A stretch of DNA of 60,841 bases from Sphingobacteriales bacterium (GTDB lineage: Bacteria; Bacteroidota; Bacteroidia; Chitinophagales; Chitinophagaceae). Position numbers and translations under genes: made by a program. Shown piece by piece: positions 16,897 through 24,949 of the stretch; the stretch's first letter is position 1; every line of letters starts with the position of its first letter. The notes under the pieces are model-generated. The model saw only the letters and a program-made list of their open reading frames with translations, was not told the DNA's origin and did no database searches. The stretch is taken from assembly GCA_004295245.1 (NCBI GenBank), contig REAR01000062.1, positions 1 to 60,841 on the forward strand, read 5' to 3'.

Positions 16897-17421
16897 ATGA
16901 GTTTTACTAATATTGAAATAAAAGCAAAAACAGACCGGGCAGTGGCCATACGAAATTTTTTATTGCACCAAAATGCAAGGGTTGTGGGTAAAGACATACA
17001 AACGGATACGTATTTTAATGTTACTAAAGGCAGGTTGAAATTGAGGCAGGGTGCAATAGAAAATAGTCTTATTTATTATGAACGTGAGAATGTGGCCGGG
17101 CCAAAAGCATCTCAGTTTGAATTGGTGCCATTGGTTGATGGTATTGCTTTATTGAAATTATTAACAAAGGCACATGGTATTAAAGTGCAGGTGGTGAAGG
17201 AGCGGGAAATATTTTATATTGATAATGTAAAGTTTCATTTAGACAGGGTAGAAGGGCTAGGAAGTTTTGTGGAGATTGAAGCTGGCAATGTTTTAAAAGA
17301 AGTGGCCGTTGAAATATTACAGCAGCAATGTGATTTTTATGTAAAAGCTTTTGAAATAAGGCCAGAAGATATGATGGCAATGTCTTACAGTGATATGCTG
17401 CTGGCGCAGGTTAACGGATAA
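16897..17421 (+). CDS. CYTH-domain protein (class IV cyclase/thiamine triphosphatase fold)
   Basis: A 174-residue soluble protein with the CYTH superfamily plan. The N-terminal metal/phosphate motif NIEIKAK (ExExK type) is at residues 5-11. DTYFNVTKGRLKLRQ (about 42-56), YYEREN (about 64) and the late acidic strand LDRVEGLGSFVEIE (about 115-128) follow. Members are class IV adenylate cyclases or tripolyphosphate/thiamine triphosphate hydrolases; sequence alone does not decide between them. Its 3' end overlaps the 3' end of dnaG by 11 bp on the opposite strand. Confidence 0.85.
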   Translation: MSFTNIEIKAKTDRAVAIRNFLLHQNARVVGKDIQTDTYFNVTKGRLKLRQGAIENSLIYYERENVAGPKASQFELVPLVDGIALLKLLTKAHGIKVQVVKEREIFYIDNVKFHLDRVEGLGSFVEIEAGNVLKEVAVEILQQQCDFYVKAFEIRPEDMMAMSYSDMLLAQVNG

Positions 17422-19342
17422 TAACAGTGCCGCTTTGTTTTACTATTTCCTGTTCCAGCTGTTTTAAATGCTGGTGTGTTTGCATATATACAAATTGCTC
17501 TTCTGCATTAGTTGATTTTTCAAGGTCTTGCTGATTTTGAATAATCATTCTTTTAATTTTCCTGAGTTTAAGATAACTGGCAGTAGATTTCACTTCTTCG
17601 CGGTAAACTTGCTCTCTTGTTATTACCGGCATTTCAAATTCTGTTTTCCATTTTTCACTTAACTCATACGGAAAATCCATAATAGAAACAACCAAGGTGC
17701 TGAGTGCCTGATCTTCGTGGTAAAGAAAGTTTTTTGCGGTAGGCTCAATACCTGCTTCATACCAAGTTTTGTAAGTGGTAATAATATGTAACAGTTGCTT
17801 ATTATCAAAAAAGTCTTCCTCAATCAGGTGTTCAAACATATAGCTGGCAATGGTATGGTCTTCATCCCATGGCTTTAACCCAAATTCTAATAAAGCTCTT
17901 ACTACGGCTCTTTCTTGTAATTCATCTGCAAATAAGAGATTGATAGAGTCTTCATCTAGTAATGGTGGCTGATCTGTTGCGCCTACTTCTTGTTCTGCGG
18001 CTGATGTTTGTTTAGCCTCCGTCTTGCTTACTTTTTCTCTTATAAATTTATTTACAAGCGCATTTAATCCTGTTTCATCAATTTTTAATAACTCAGAACA
18101 TTTGCGAATGTAATCTTGCTGTTTAGTGAAATCTTCCGCTTTATTAATTTTAGAAATGGTTTCAGCGACCTGGTTAACAACGGTGGCTTTTTTTTGAGAA
18201 TCTTGACCGGCGTCTTTTAAGGCTACTTCTAATTGAAAAAGGATAAAATCTTTTTTGTTAGCGGCAATAAACTCTCTGAAAGCAGCCGCACCAACCTTGT
18301 TTACATAGCTATCCGGATCTTCTTTGTCTGGTATTAAAACCAGTTTTACATTTAGTCCTTCTTCCAGCGCCATATCCAACCCACGTAATGCGGCTTTAAT
18401 ACCTGCATTATCGCCATCGTAAATAATAGTTAGGTTATTGCTATATTTTTTTATTAATCGTAACTGATCTTGTGTTAGAGAGGTTCCTCCGCTGGCAACT
18501 ACATTTTCAATACCTGCCTGGTGCAGCGAAATAACGTCGGTATAACCTTCCACTAAAAGACATTCATCATTTTTATCAATAGCTTGCCGGGCAAAATAAG
18601 TGCCGTAAAGTATTTTACTTTTTACGTACAGTTCATTTTCAGGCGTATTGATATACTTGGGTGCTTTGTCGTTATTTTTAATAAGACGTGCGCCAAAACC
18701 AATAATTTTTCCGCTATTATTATGCACAGGAAAAATAATACGTCCGCGATAATTATCTACCAACTCATCATTTCGTAAAACTACAGTACCTGTTTTTAGT
18801 AAATTTTCCTGACCAAACTGATTTTTTAAAGCGGCAGTGGCGAAGCTGTTTCTATCTTGCGGGTTGTATCCTAATTGAAATTTTTCAATAATTTCTTCTC
18901 TGAAGCCGCGATGTTTTAAATAGCTCAAAGCAATATCAGTACCTTCTTCTGTTTGTAACAATTGCTGGCTAAAAAATTTTTGTGCAAAGGAATTGATGAT
19001 GTATAAACTATCTGCAACCTGTTGCTGTGCTTTTAACTCTGGTGCCAGTTCTGTTTCTTCTATGGTTACGTTATACTTGTTGGCTAACCAACGTAATGCT
19101 TCTGCATAACTGTATTTTTCATGCTCCATTATGAAGCTGATGGTATTACCGCTTTTTCCGCATCCAAAGCACTTGTATATTTCTTTGGCAGGGCTTACTG
19201 TAAATGATGGAGATTTCTCATTATGAAAAGGGCATAGTCCTAAATAGTTGGTTCCCCGTTTTTTAAGCTTTATAAAACTACCCACTATTTCGATAATATC
19301 GATCCGGCTTAGTATTTGTTGTATGGTCTGCTGACTGATCAA
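17411..19342 (-). CDS. dnaG: DNA primase
   Basis: A 643-residue replication primase that makes RNA primers at the fork. The CHC2 zinc finger has Cys37, His40, Cys58 and Cys61 (LCPFHNEK, YKCFGCG). The catalytic RNAP-core/TOPRIM region shows LLVEGYTDVISLH (about 255) and the metal-binding IIYDGDNAGIKAA (about 306). The C-terminal part after about 430 is the variable helicase-binding region. The length is typical. It is convergent with the CYTH gene, with an 11-bp overlap at the stop codons. Confidence 0.97.
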   Translation of the reverse strand: MISQQTIQQILSRIDIIEIVGSFIKLKKRGTNYLGLCPFHNEKSPSFTVSPAKEIYKCFGCGKSGNTISFIMEHEKYSYAEALRWLANKYNVTIEETELAPELKAQQQVADSLYIINSFAQKFFSQQLLQTEEGTDIALSYLKHRGFREEIIEKFQLGYNPQDRNSFATAALKNQFGQENLLKTGTVVLRNDELVDNYRGRIIFPVHNNSGKIIGFGARLIKNNDKAPKYINTPENELYVKSKILYGTYFARQAIDKNDECLLVEGYTDVISLHQAGIENVVASGGTSLTQDQLRLIKKYSNNLTIIYDGDNAGIKAALRGLDMALEEGLNVKLVLIPDKEDPDSYVNKVGAAAFREFIAANKKDFILFQLEVALKDAGQDSQKKATVVNQVAETISKINKAEDFTKQQDYIRKCSELLKIDETGLNALVNKFIREKVSKTEAKQTSAAEQEVGATDQPPLLDEDSINLLFADELQERAVVRALLEFGLKPWDEDHTIASYMFEHLIEEDFFDNKQLLHIITTYKTWYEAGIEPTAKNFLYHEDQALSTLVVSIMDFPYELSEKWKTEFEMPVITREQVYREEVKSTASYLKLRKIKRMIIQNQQDLEKSTNAEEQFVYMQTHQHLKQLEQEIVKQSGTVIIR

Positions 19343-19488
19343 GGTATAGTTGAGATAAGTGGGGCAAATTACTGAATATGTTGCTAAGAAAGTATGGTTA
19401 AACCTGTAATTGTTTTTCCTTATTGCACTGCTGAATCCTTTCTTATATCTTGATGACAGTCAAAATCCAAAAATCCTAAAATCATCCT

Positions 19489-22404
19489 ATGAGAATCTGG
19501 AAGTTTACCTGCTTATTGGTTACAATTCTCTTCTTCTGTTGCTCGCAATTGGTCTTAGGGGCGGGCAACCCCAATAAAAAATATACAGCACCTAACCCCA
19601 GTTTTTGGTCTCCAGCTACAGAAGGGTGCGGGCCATTAACCGTACAGTTTTATGATGTATCAGTATCAGCTCCTGGTGATCCAATTGTTTGCCGCATCTG
19701 GTATTTTGGAGACGGTGATACTGCCAGTGCAGAAACACCACTGCATACCTATACAAGTATTGGGTTTTATCAGGTTAAATTAGTTGTCATCAGCCAATCA
19801 GGCTTAAGAGATTCTTTAACACGAAATAATTATGTTGTAGTTACCACACCGCCAATTGTTAATCTTGGCAACGATACAACTATTTGCTCTGGAGAAAGTT
19901 TACTGCTTAATGCAGGGGCGGGGGCACAACATTATTTATGGAATACCGGTGATACCACTGAAACCCTTGATGGAAGTATGCCCGGTATTTATACTGTAAC
20001 AGTTACTAACTATGGTTGCAGTAGCACCGATAGTATTAAAGTAACGGTTAAACCAACATTGCTGCCTAAATTTGGATGGGCATTATTAAATAGTTGCCTC
20101 CCACAAGCTGTTCAGTTTAAAGATAGTTCAATTACTTGTGGGGTAAATATTGTAGAATGGTTCTGGGACTTTGGAGACGGTACTACAAGCTACCAGCAAA
20201 ACCCCTTACACAATTATACCAGCAATGGTACATATTCTGTCAAGCTTCGAGTAAAAGATAATACCGGCACTACTATTACACGCAGCAGAACATTATCTGT
20301 TATAGCAAGTACTTCTCCGGTTGTAATGCTGGGTGCAGACACTGCCATTTGTGCTGCAGATGTTTTGGTGTTAAATGCTGGTAATGCAGGGGCTACTTAT
20401 AGCTGGAGTACAAGCGAGATTACACAAACTATTTCCATTAATACTTCAGGTAAATATTGGGTAACGGTAACAAACGGCACTTGCAGCAGCACTGATACTA
20501 TTAGTGTTGCAGTAACCCCAACTTTATTACCAAAATTTGGATGGATAGCACTTACTAACTGTGCGCCGCAAAACATGCAGTTTATTGATAGTACTATAAC
20601 TTGTGGTGTTACAGCTACTGAATGGCTCTGGGATTTTGGTGATGGTACCAACAGCACCAGCCAGGAGCCAACACATACTTTTACATCTAATGGAACATAT
20701 ACAGTAAAATTCACTGTTAAAGACAATACCGGCACTTCTATAACCAGAAGTAAAACATTAGTGGTAAATACACCAACACCAGCATTTACACTGGGTGCCG
20801 ATACTACAGTATGTGATGGCATTACCGTAGTTTTAGATGCAGGCAATCATGCTGGTTGTTCTTATTATTGGAGCACAGGTGCTACCACACGCTCAATAAG
20901 TGTAGATATAAGTGGCGATTATTGGGTACAGGTATATAATTCCAGTTGCTCAGCAACAGATGACATTAAAGTAACGGTTAAACCAGCAGTATTAGCTAAT
21001 TTTTCTTTTAATCAGTCTGGCACCTGTTTGCCGGTAACGGCGCAGTTTACGGATATGTCTCAAACATGTGGCGGTACTATTGTGTATTGGCTGTGGGATT
21101 TTGGAGACGGTATTACTTCTACACTTCAAAACCCTGCTCATGTGTTTACCAGAGGTGGTAATTTTTCAGTTAAGCTTACCGTAAGAGATAATTTAGGAAA
21201 CCAAATTACAAGAGGTAAAACCATTTTTGTAAATACCAATACTCCATTGGTTAATTTGGGGGCCGATACCACCATTTGCGAAGGCTATGCTATTACCTTG
21301 AATGGCGGTATTGCAGATAGCTATTTATGGAATACCGGCGAAACCACGGCCAGCATCAACGTTAAAGATGAAGAGTATTATTGGGTGCAGGTTACTAAAA
21401 ACGGTTGTACCGGATGGGATACTATTCATGTGGCTACCAATTTTCCGTTGGTGCCTAATTATAATTTCAGTGTAACATCAAAATGCTTACCGGTTAAAAC
21501 TGCCTTTGAAGACGCTTCCATCATTACCTGTGGCAATGCACCTGTTACTTATTGGTTATGGGATTTTGGTGATGGCTCCACATCCACCGAAGCTAACCCG
21601 ATACACTATTACCAGCAAATTGGCACATATAATGTAAAGCTTGTTATAAGAAATAGTAATGGGGTATCCAGTTCTAAAAGCAAAATTGTAAAAATAGAAA
21701 CTGTAGGACCAGTTGTTGATCTTGGGCCAGACATTACAGTTTGCCAGGGTGCCAGCGCTACATTAAATGCAAATGAACCCGGTGCAATTTATAAATGGTC
21801 TCCGGCAGTGCTTTTGAATAACGATACCATACAAGCACCTATAGCAATACCAAGAACTACCACCTTGTTTGAGGTATTTGTTACAAAATGTGGTGTTACC
21901 GTTAAAGATAGTATCTTGATTTTTGTAGATAGTATGGCAACGCCTAATATTGTTCAAACAGAAGAAACGCTAACCGCTTCACCGGGTATGTATTACCAAT
22001 GGTACAGAGATGGTGGCTTGGTGGAAAATGCCACTACCAGAAATTATAAACCCAAGACAGGCGGCTATTTTCAGGTAATAGTAACCAACAACCGTGGTTG
22101 CAGTAATATATCTGATAAGTATTATTTTTTACCAAAGGGAGGGCATCACCTTGGAGGAACCAAAGTAAAAATTAAGATTAGTCCAAATCCTTCATGGGGC
22201 ATTATTAATATACTTTTATCAAAACTACCAGAAAAACCATTGTGGGTAAACATAACAGATAACCATGGCCGTATCTTGCTAAGAACCAGTATTAGCAGTA
22301 ATATAAATACGCTTAATCTTAGCCATTTGGGTAAGGGTCATTACTTTGCCATTATATATTTTGATAAAGAAAAAGTTGCATTGCCTTTTCTGCTTATTAA
22401 ATAA
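19489..22404 (+). CDS. Large PKD-repeat surface protein with T9SS sorting tail
   Basis: A 971-residue secreted protein. A signal peptide (1-24) is followed by repeated two-part modules. One part is a PKD domain with WxWDFGDGTTS (several copies from about residue 67 to 710). The other is a domain opening LGxDTTICxGxxLxLNAG and holding SGxYWVTVTNGxCSSTD. The last 75 or so residues (KVKIKISPNPSWGIINILL to ALPFLLIK) match the type A sorting domain of the Bacteroidota type IX secretion system, so the protein should be exported and attached to the cell surface or shed. The repeats suggest adhesion or a gliding-related role (inference). A hairpin terminator follows. Confidence 0.9.
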   Translation: MRIWKFTCLLVTILFFCCSQLVLGAGNPNKKYTAPNPSFWSPATEGCGPLTVQFYDVSVSAPGDPIVCRIWYFGDGDTASAETPLHTYTSIGFYQVKLVVISQSGLRDSLTRNNYVVVTTPPIVNLGNDTTICSGESLLLNAGAGAQHYLWNTGDTTETLDGSMPGIYTVTVTNYGCSSTDSIKVTVKPTLLPKFGWALLNSCLPQAVQFKDSSITCGVNIVEWFWDFGDGTTSYQQNPLHNYTSNGTYSVKLRVKDNTGTTITRSRTLSVIASTSPVVMLGADTAICAADVLVLNAGNAGATYSWSTSEITQTISINTSGKYWVTVTNGTCSSTDTISVAVTPTLLPKFGWIALTNCAPQNMQFIDSTITCGVTATEWLWDFGDGTNSTSQEPTHTFTSNGTYTVKFTVKDNTGTSITRSKTLVVNTPTPAFTLGADTTVCDGITVVLDAGNHAGCSYYWSTGATTRSISVDISGDYWVQVYNSSCSATDDIKVTVKPAVLANFSFNQSGTCLPVTAQFTDMSQTCGGTIVYWLWDFGDGITSTLQNPAHVFTRGGNFSVKLTVRDNLGNQITRGKTIFVNTNTPLVNLGADTTICEGYAITLNGGIADSYLWNTGETTASINVKDEEYYWVQVTKNGCTGWDTIHVATNFPLVPNYNFSVTSKCLPVKTAFEDASIITCGNAPVTYWLWDFGDGSTSTEANPIHYYQQIGTYNVKLVIRNSNGVSSSKSKIVKIETVGPVVDLGPDITVCQGASATLNANEPGAIYKWSPAVLLNNDTIQAPIAIPRTTTLFEVFVTKCGVTVKDSILIFVDSMATPNIVQTEETLTASPGMYYQWYRDGGLVENATTRNYKPKTGGYFQVIVTNNRGCSNISDKYYFLPKGGHHLGGTKVKIKISPNPSWGIINILLSKLPEKPLWVNITDNHGRILLRTSISSNINTLNLSHLGKGHYFAIIYFDKEKVALPFLLIK

Positions 22405-22424
22405 CTAACCCAATGCTATAAAAT

Positions 22425-22454
22425 AAAAAAGAGCCTTTTGTAAGGCTCTTTTTT
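22425..22454 (+). terminator. Terminator of the PKD protein gene
   Basis: A perfect 13-bp stem (AAAAAAGAGCCTT with AAGGCTCTTTTTT) around TTGT, followed by more T. It ends 50 bases past the stop codon. Confidence 0.9.
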
Positions 22455-22483
22455 ATTTTGATACTGGCTTTAGAATATTAATT

Positions 22484-22530
22484 GGGCATTGTTGCGTCGC
22501 ACACTGCAACGCCAGTAACAATATTGAACA
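22484..22530. repeat. Dispersed TTGCGTCGCAC repeat, half copy
   Basis: GGGCATTGTTGCGTCGCACA then CTGCAACGCCAGTAACAA is a half copy lying between the convergent ends of the PKD gene and the rhodanese-thioredoxin gene. Confidence 0.8.
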
Positions 22531-22543
22531 TAATTACTCTGTA

Positions 22544-23230
22544 TTACAATAACGCCATAAACTCTTCCAAGCTAACTATGCCTTGCTTGCGCCAAACTTC
22601 TTTACCATTTTTATAAATAATAAAAGTGGGTAATGCCTCCACCTTTAGCTGTTGCATAATTGTAAGGTGCACGCCACCATCAATTTTTACTAAATTGTAT
22701 TTGCCGGCCGCCTTTTGTTGTAGCGTTGCTAAAACAGGTTCCATTTTTTTACAGGGCGGACACCAGGTAGCACCAAAATCTACCAATATGGTTTCATTTT
22801 TTTGCACCAGTTGATTGAAGTCTTCAATGGTTAGTTGTTTTTCATTACTGCTATTTTCAACGGGTTTGCCCGCTTTCTTCCAGGCATTAATGCCACCTTC
22901 TAATGCTATTACTTTTTTAAAACCTTGCTGCTTTAAATAGTCAGCAGCATCAAAGCTGCGTGGGCCACCTAAACAATAAACATACACAGGCTTAGTTTTA
23001 TCCAGGTGTTGGGTGCGTTCTTTAAATTGGGTGTTATTTGTCCAATCTGCCTGTAGTGCGTTTTGCAAATGCCCGGTTTTAAACTCGGTAGCGGTTCTTA
23101 CATCTAGTAATTGAACAGTGTTGCCATTTATTTCTTTTTCAAAACTATTAGCATCTGTTGTGTTTTTTTGTGCAGTTGTATTACATGCAAAGGCAATTAT
23201 TGAAATACAGGCAATAAAAAATTGTTTCAT
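22544..23230 (-). CDS. Rhodanese-thioredoxin fusion protein
   Basis: A 228-residue exported protein with a signal peptide ending near IAFACNT; the Cys at about 16 could also be a lipobox Cys. A rhodanese domain (about 30-118) has the active-site loop YCLGGPRS (Cys at about 86). A thioredoxin domain (about 128-228) has WCPPC (about 155). The fusion suggests a periplasmic sulphur-relay or disulphide-reductase job: the rhodanese Cys can carry a persulphide that the thioredoxin motif could reduce (inference). It stands alone between a PKD protein gene and small hypotheticals. Confidence 0.88.
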   Translation of the reverse strand: MKQFFIACISIIAFACNTTAQKNTTDANSFEKEINGNTVQLLDVRTATEFKTGHLQNALQADWTNNTQFKERTQHLDKTKPVYVYCLGGPRSFDAADYLKQQGFKKVIALEGGINAWKKAGKPVENSSNEKQLTIEDFNQLVQKNETILVDFGATWCPPCKKMEPVLATLQQKAAGKYNLVKIDGGVHLTIMQQLKVEALPTFIIYKNGKEVWRKQGIVSLEEFMALL

Positions 23231-23385
23231 GGTGCGTAGCTATTTTGTACAAAGATATCTATGGCTATAATATAAAACAGCTACTTCTTTTGTTAAAGAT
23301 TTGTATTGGTGCTCAATATAGATATGCCTTTGAACCGAGCGTGGCAAGAATGTTTAACCGGAGCGTTGGCGCTGGTTACCAAATT

Positions 23386-23661
23386 TTATTCTTCGTCTCC
23401 TTCGTCTTCTTCATATTTATATTCATCTTCATTGTAATAATATTTCTTCCAGTCTTTTACTTTATCATCATCTATCAGTTCAAGAATATCAAATATGGCA
23501 TCTCCTTTTTTTTTCCACTCCATACGTTCACGGTCTTCAAAGCGGGTAATGCTCATGCAATGGTCTGTATCTAAATTAACCCTGATGAGGGTGATGGAAC
23601 TGTTCTCTTTCTCTTGAATGAGATAATAACATCCGGTTTCTAATAACGCATACGAATACAT
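23386..23661 (-). CDS. Small acidic hypothetical protein
   Basis: A 91-residue protein without signal peptide or membrane helix. A beta-rich N-terminal part (YALLETGCYYLIQEKENSSI) leads into an amphipathic helix and an extremely acidic tail (YNEDEYKYEEDEGDEE). The clean start and ordered composition favour a real gene, but it could not be assigned to a family. A poly-acidic C-terminus is common in small regulators and chaperone-like proteins; nothing else supports that. Confidence 0.55.
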   Translation of the reverse strand: MYSYALLETGCYYLIQEKENSSITLIRVNLDTDHCMSITRFEDRERMEWKKKGDAIFDILELIDDDKVKDWKKYYYNEDEYKYEEDEGDEE

Positions 23662-24057
23662 AACTCACAATTTTTAAGTTAACAGAAAACGAACTAATGG
23701 GTAAGAGAAGTTAATGGGTTGCAACTGAATTGTGGGTTAAAACACAGGGTACTGTTGCAATAGTTGTAGCTTCAAAAGTACAGCAAATTGGGGGTTGGTA
23801 GGGCTGTTTATTGCTTCTTTTTTATAAATATTTGATTGATATTTCAATTGATTTTCAGCTGATTACGGTTATTAAACTAATTGTTAAAAATTACTATTTT
23901 TCATATAAAAGCATTTATAAAAGGAAAAACGCAGCGGTAAGCGTATTTTATGCAAATGCTTGTTGGGGTATAAATACCGGATTTTTAGTCTCTTACAATA
24001 TTGTATGCATATTCTGCATTATATGTAGGAAAATAAACCGTACCAATTATCCATTGA
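23662..24057. other. Intergenic, AT-rich, no gene recognised
   Basis: This 396-bp divergent gap is AT-rich. An open frame at 23811-24128 runs through it but has an Ile/Tyr/Cys-rich composition typical of chance frames in AT-rich DNA and overlaps the next gene. No repeat or terminator was seen. Confidence 0.5.
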
Positions 24058-24768
24058 ATGTTATTGAAAGCTGTTACCATATTATCTTCTGTATTTTATT
24101 TTATCCCCTTTCTTATTGTATTATTTAGAAAATGCTGGAATGTAAGGCCCGTATTACTGTTTTCGCTGTATTGGGTACTGGGCGGCTTATTGAATTTACT
24201 GCTTTTGGTTGCTGACTCTTTTGGTTCTTCTTTTAATGCAGGGTTAGATGTTTTTTTTACTTACTACAATGTTTTGGATCCTTTATTGGTGTTGGGTATT
24301 ATGTATTATGCCAGCCGTTCTGTTATAATAAAAAAGAGTTTATTGGTTACCATGGGTTTGCTGGTAATAGGTATAATTATAACGGCCATTTTTTTTGGTT
24401 TAAAACACGAGACAATAAAATATGTTTTGGGTTTTGGAGTGGTGGCCGTGTTCTTATATGCTTTAGTTGAAATCTTAAACTATATCCGTAAACTGGTTTT
24501 TCATTGGCATGAAGAAGTGATGATTTATATATATGCCGCCATTGTTTATGAATACGGTACTTATTTGTTTAATTATTGGTTTGACTATTGGTATACCAAA
24601 CCTACGGCTCAGGAGTTTTTAGATTCTACACTGGTTTATAATTTATCTACTATTGTGGCGGTAAGCATATCGTTAGCCTCTTTTCTGCATGCAAAGCTTA
24701 ACCCCAGTAAAAGGGAAGAAAAAAAAGCTACAGCTAAACCTACGGAAAGAGAAATCTTCTACCTATAA
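24058..24768 (+). CDS. Hypothetical multi-pass membrane protein
   Basis: A 236-residue protein with about seven hydrophobic helices and a basic C-terminal tail (KLNPSKREEKKATAKPTERE). The third helix region contains DVFFTYYNVLDPLLVL, and HWHEEVMIYIYAAIVYEYGTYLFNYWFDYW holds many aromatic residues and two His. The layout resembles small Bacteroidota sensor or regulatory membrane proteins, but no family could be named. It stands alone upstream of smc. Confidence 0.55.
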   Translation: MLLKAVTILSSVFYFIPFLIVLFRKCWNVRPVLLFSLYWVLGGLLNLLLLVADSFGSSFNAGLDVFFTYYNVLDPLLVLGIMYYASRSVIIKKSLLVTMGLLVIGIIITAIFFGLKHETIKYVLGFGVVAVFLYALVEILNYIRKLVFHWHEEVMIYIYAAIVYEYGTYLFNYWFDYWYTKPTAQEFLDSTLVYNLSTIVAVSISLASFLHAKLNPSKREEKKATAKPTEREIFYL

Positions 24769-24919
24769 CTTCACTTTTATGGCTTACTAAACCCTTAAGA
24801 ATATTGTTTTTCTTCACAGTTTGTTGAAAACTTTCAGGGGTTAACTTTACTGTGTATAAGAAGTGAATAATTGTTGCCAGCCGCTTGCCAAAGCAGCTTT
24901 TTTTTATGCCTCAAAAAGA

Positions 24920-24927
24920 TATATTTG
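24920..24927 (+). promoter_or_regulatory. Candidate -7 box of the smc gene
   Basis: TATATTTG matches the Bacteroidota -7 consensus TAnnTTTG exactly, 22 nt before the GTG start. No TTG was found at the usual -33 distance, so support is weak. Confidence 0.3.
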
Positions 24928-24949
24928 CTTCTTACAAAAATTTTGAACA

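Noticed and set aside
20397-20846. Minus-strand open frame of 149 codons inside the PKD gene
   Set aside because: It is a shadow of the repeated PKD coding sequence on the other strand.
23330-23380. GGCAAGAATGTTTAACCGGAGCG...GCTGGTTACC as another repeat copy
   Set aside because: Only the flanks resemble the family and the GCGACGC core is absent, so it is not counted.
23811-24128. Open frame of 105 codons on the plus strand
   Set aside because: Its composition (Ile, Tyr, Cys) is typical of AT-rich non-coding DNA, it overlaps the next gene, and it has no recognisable start context.
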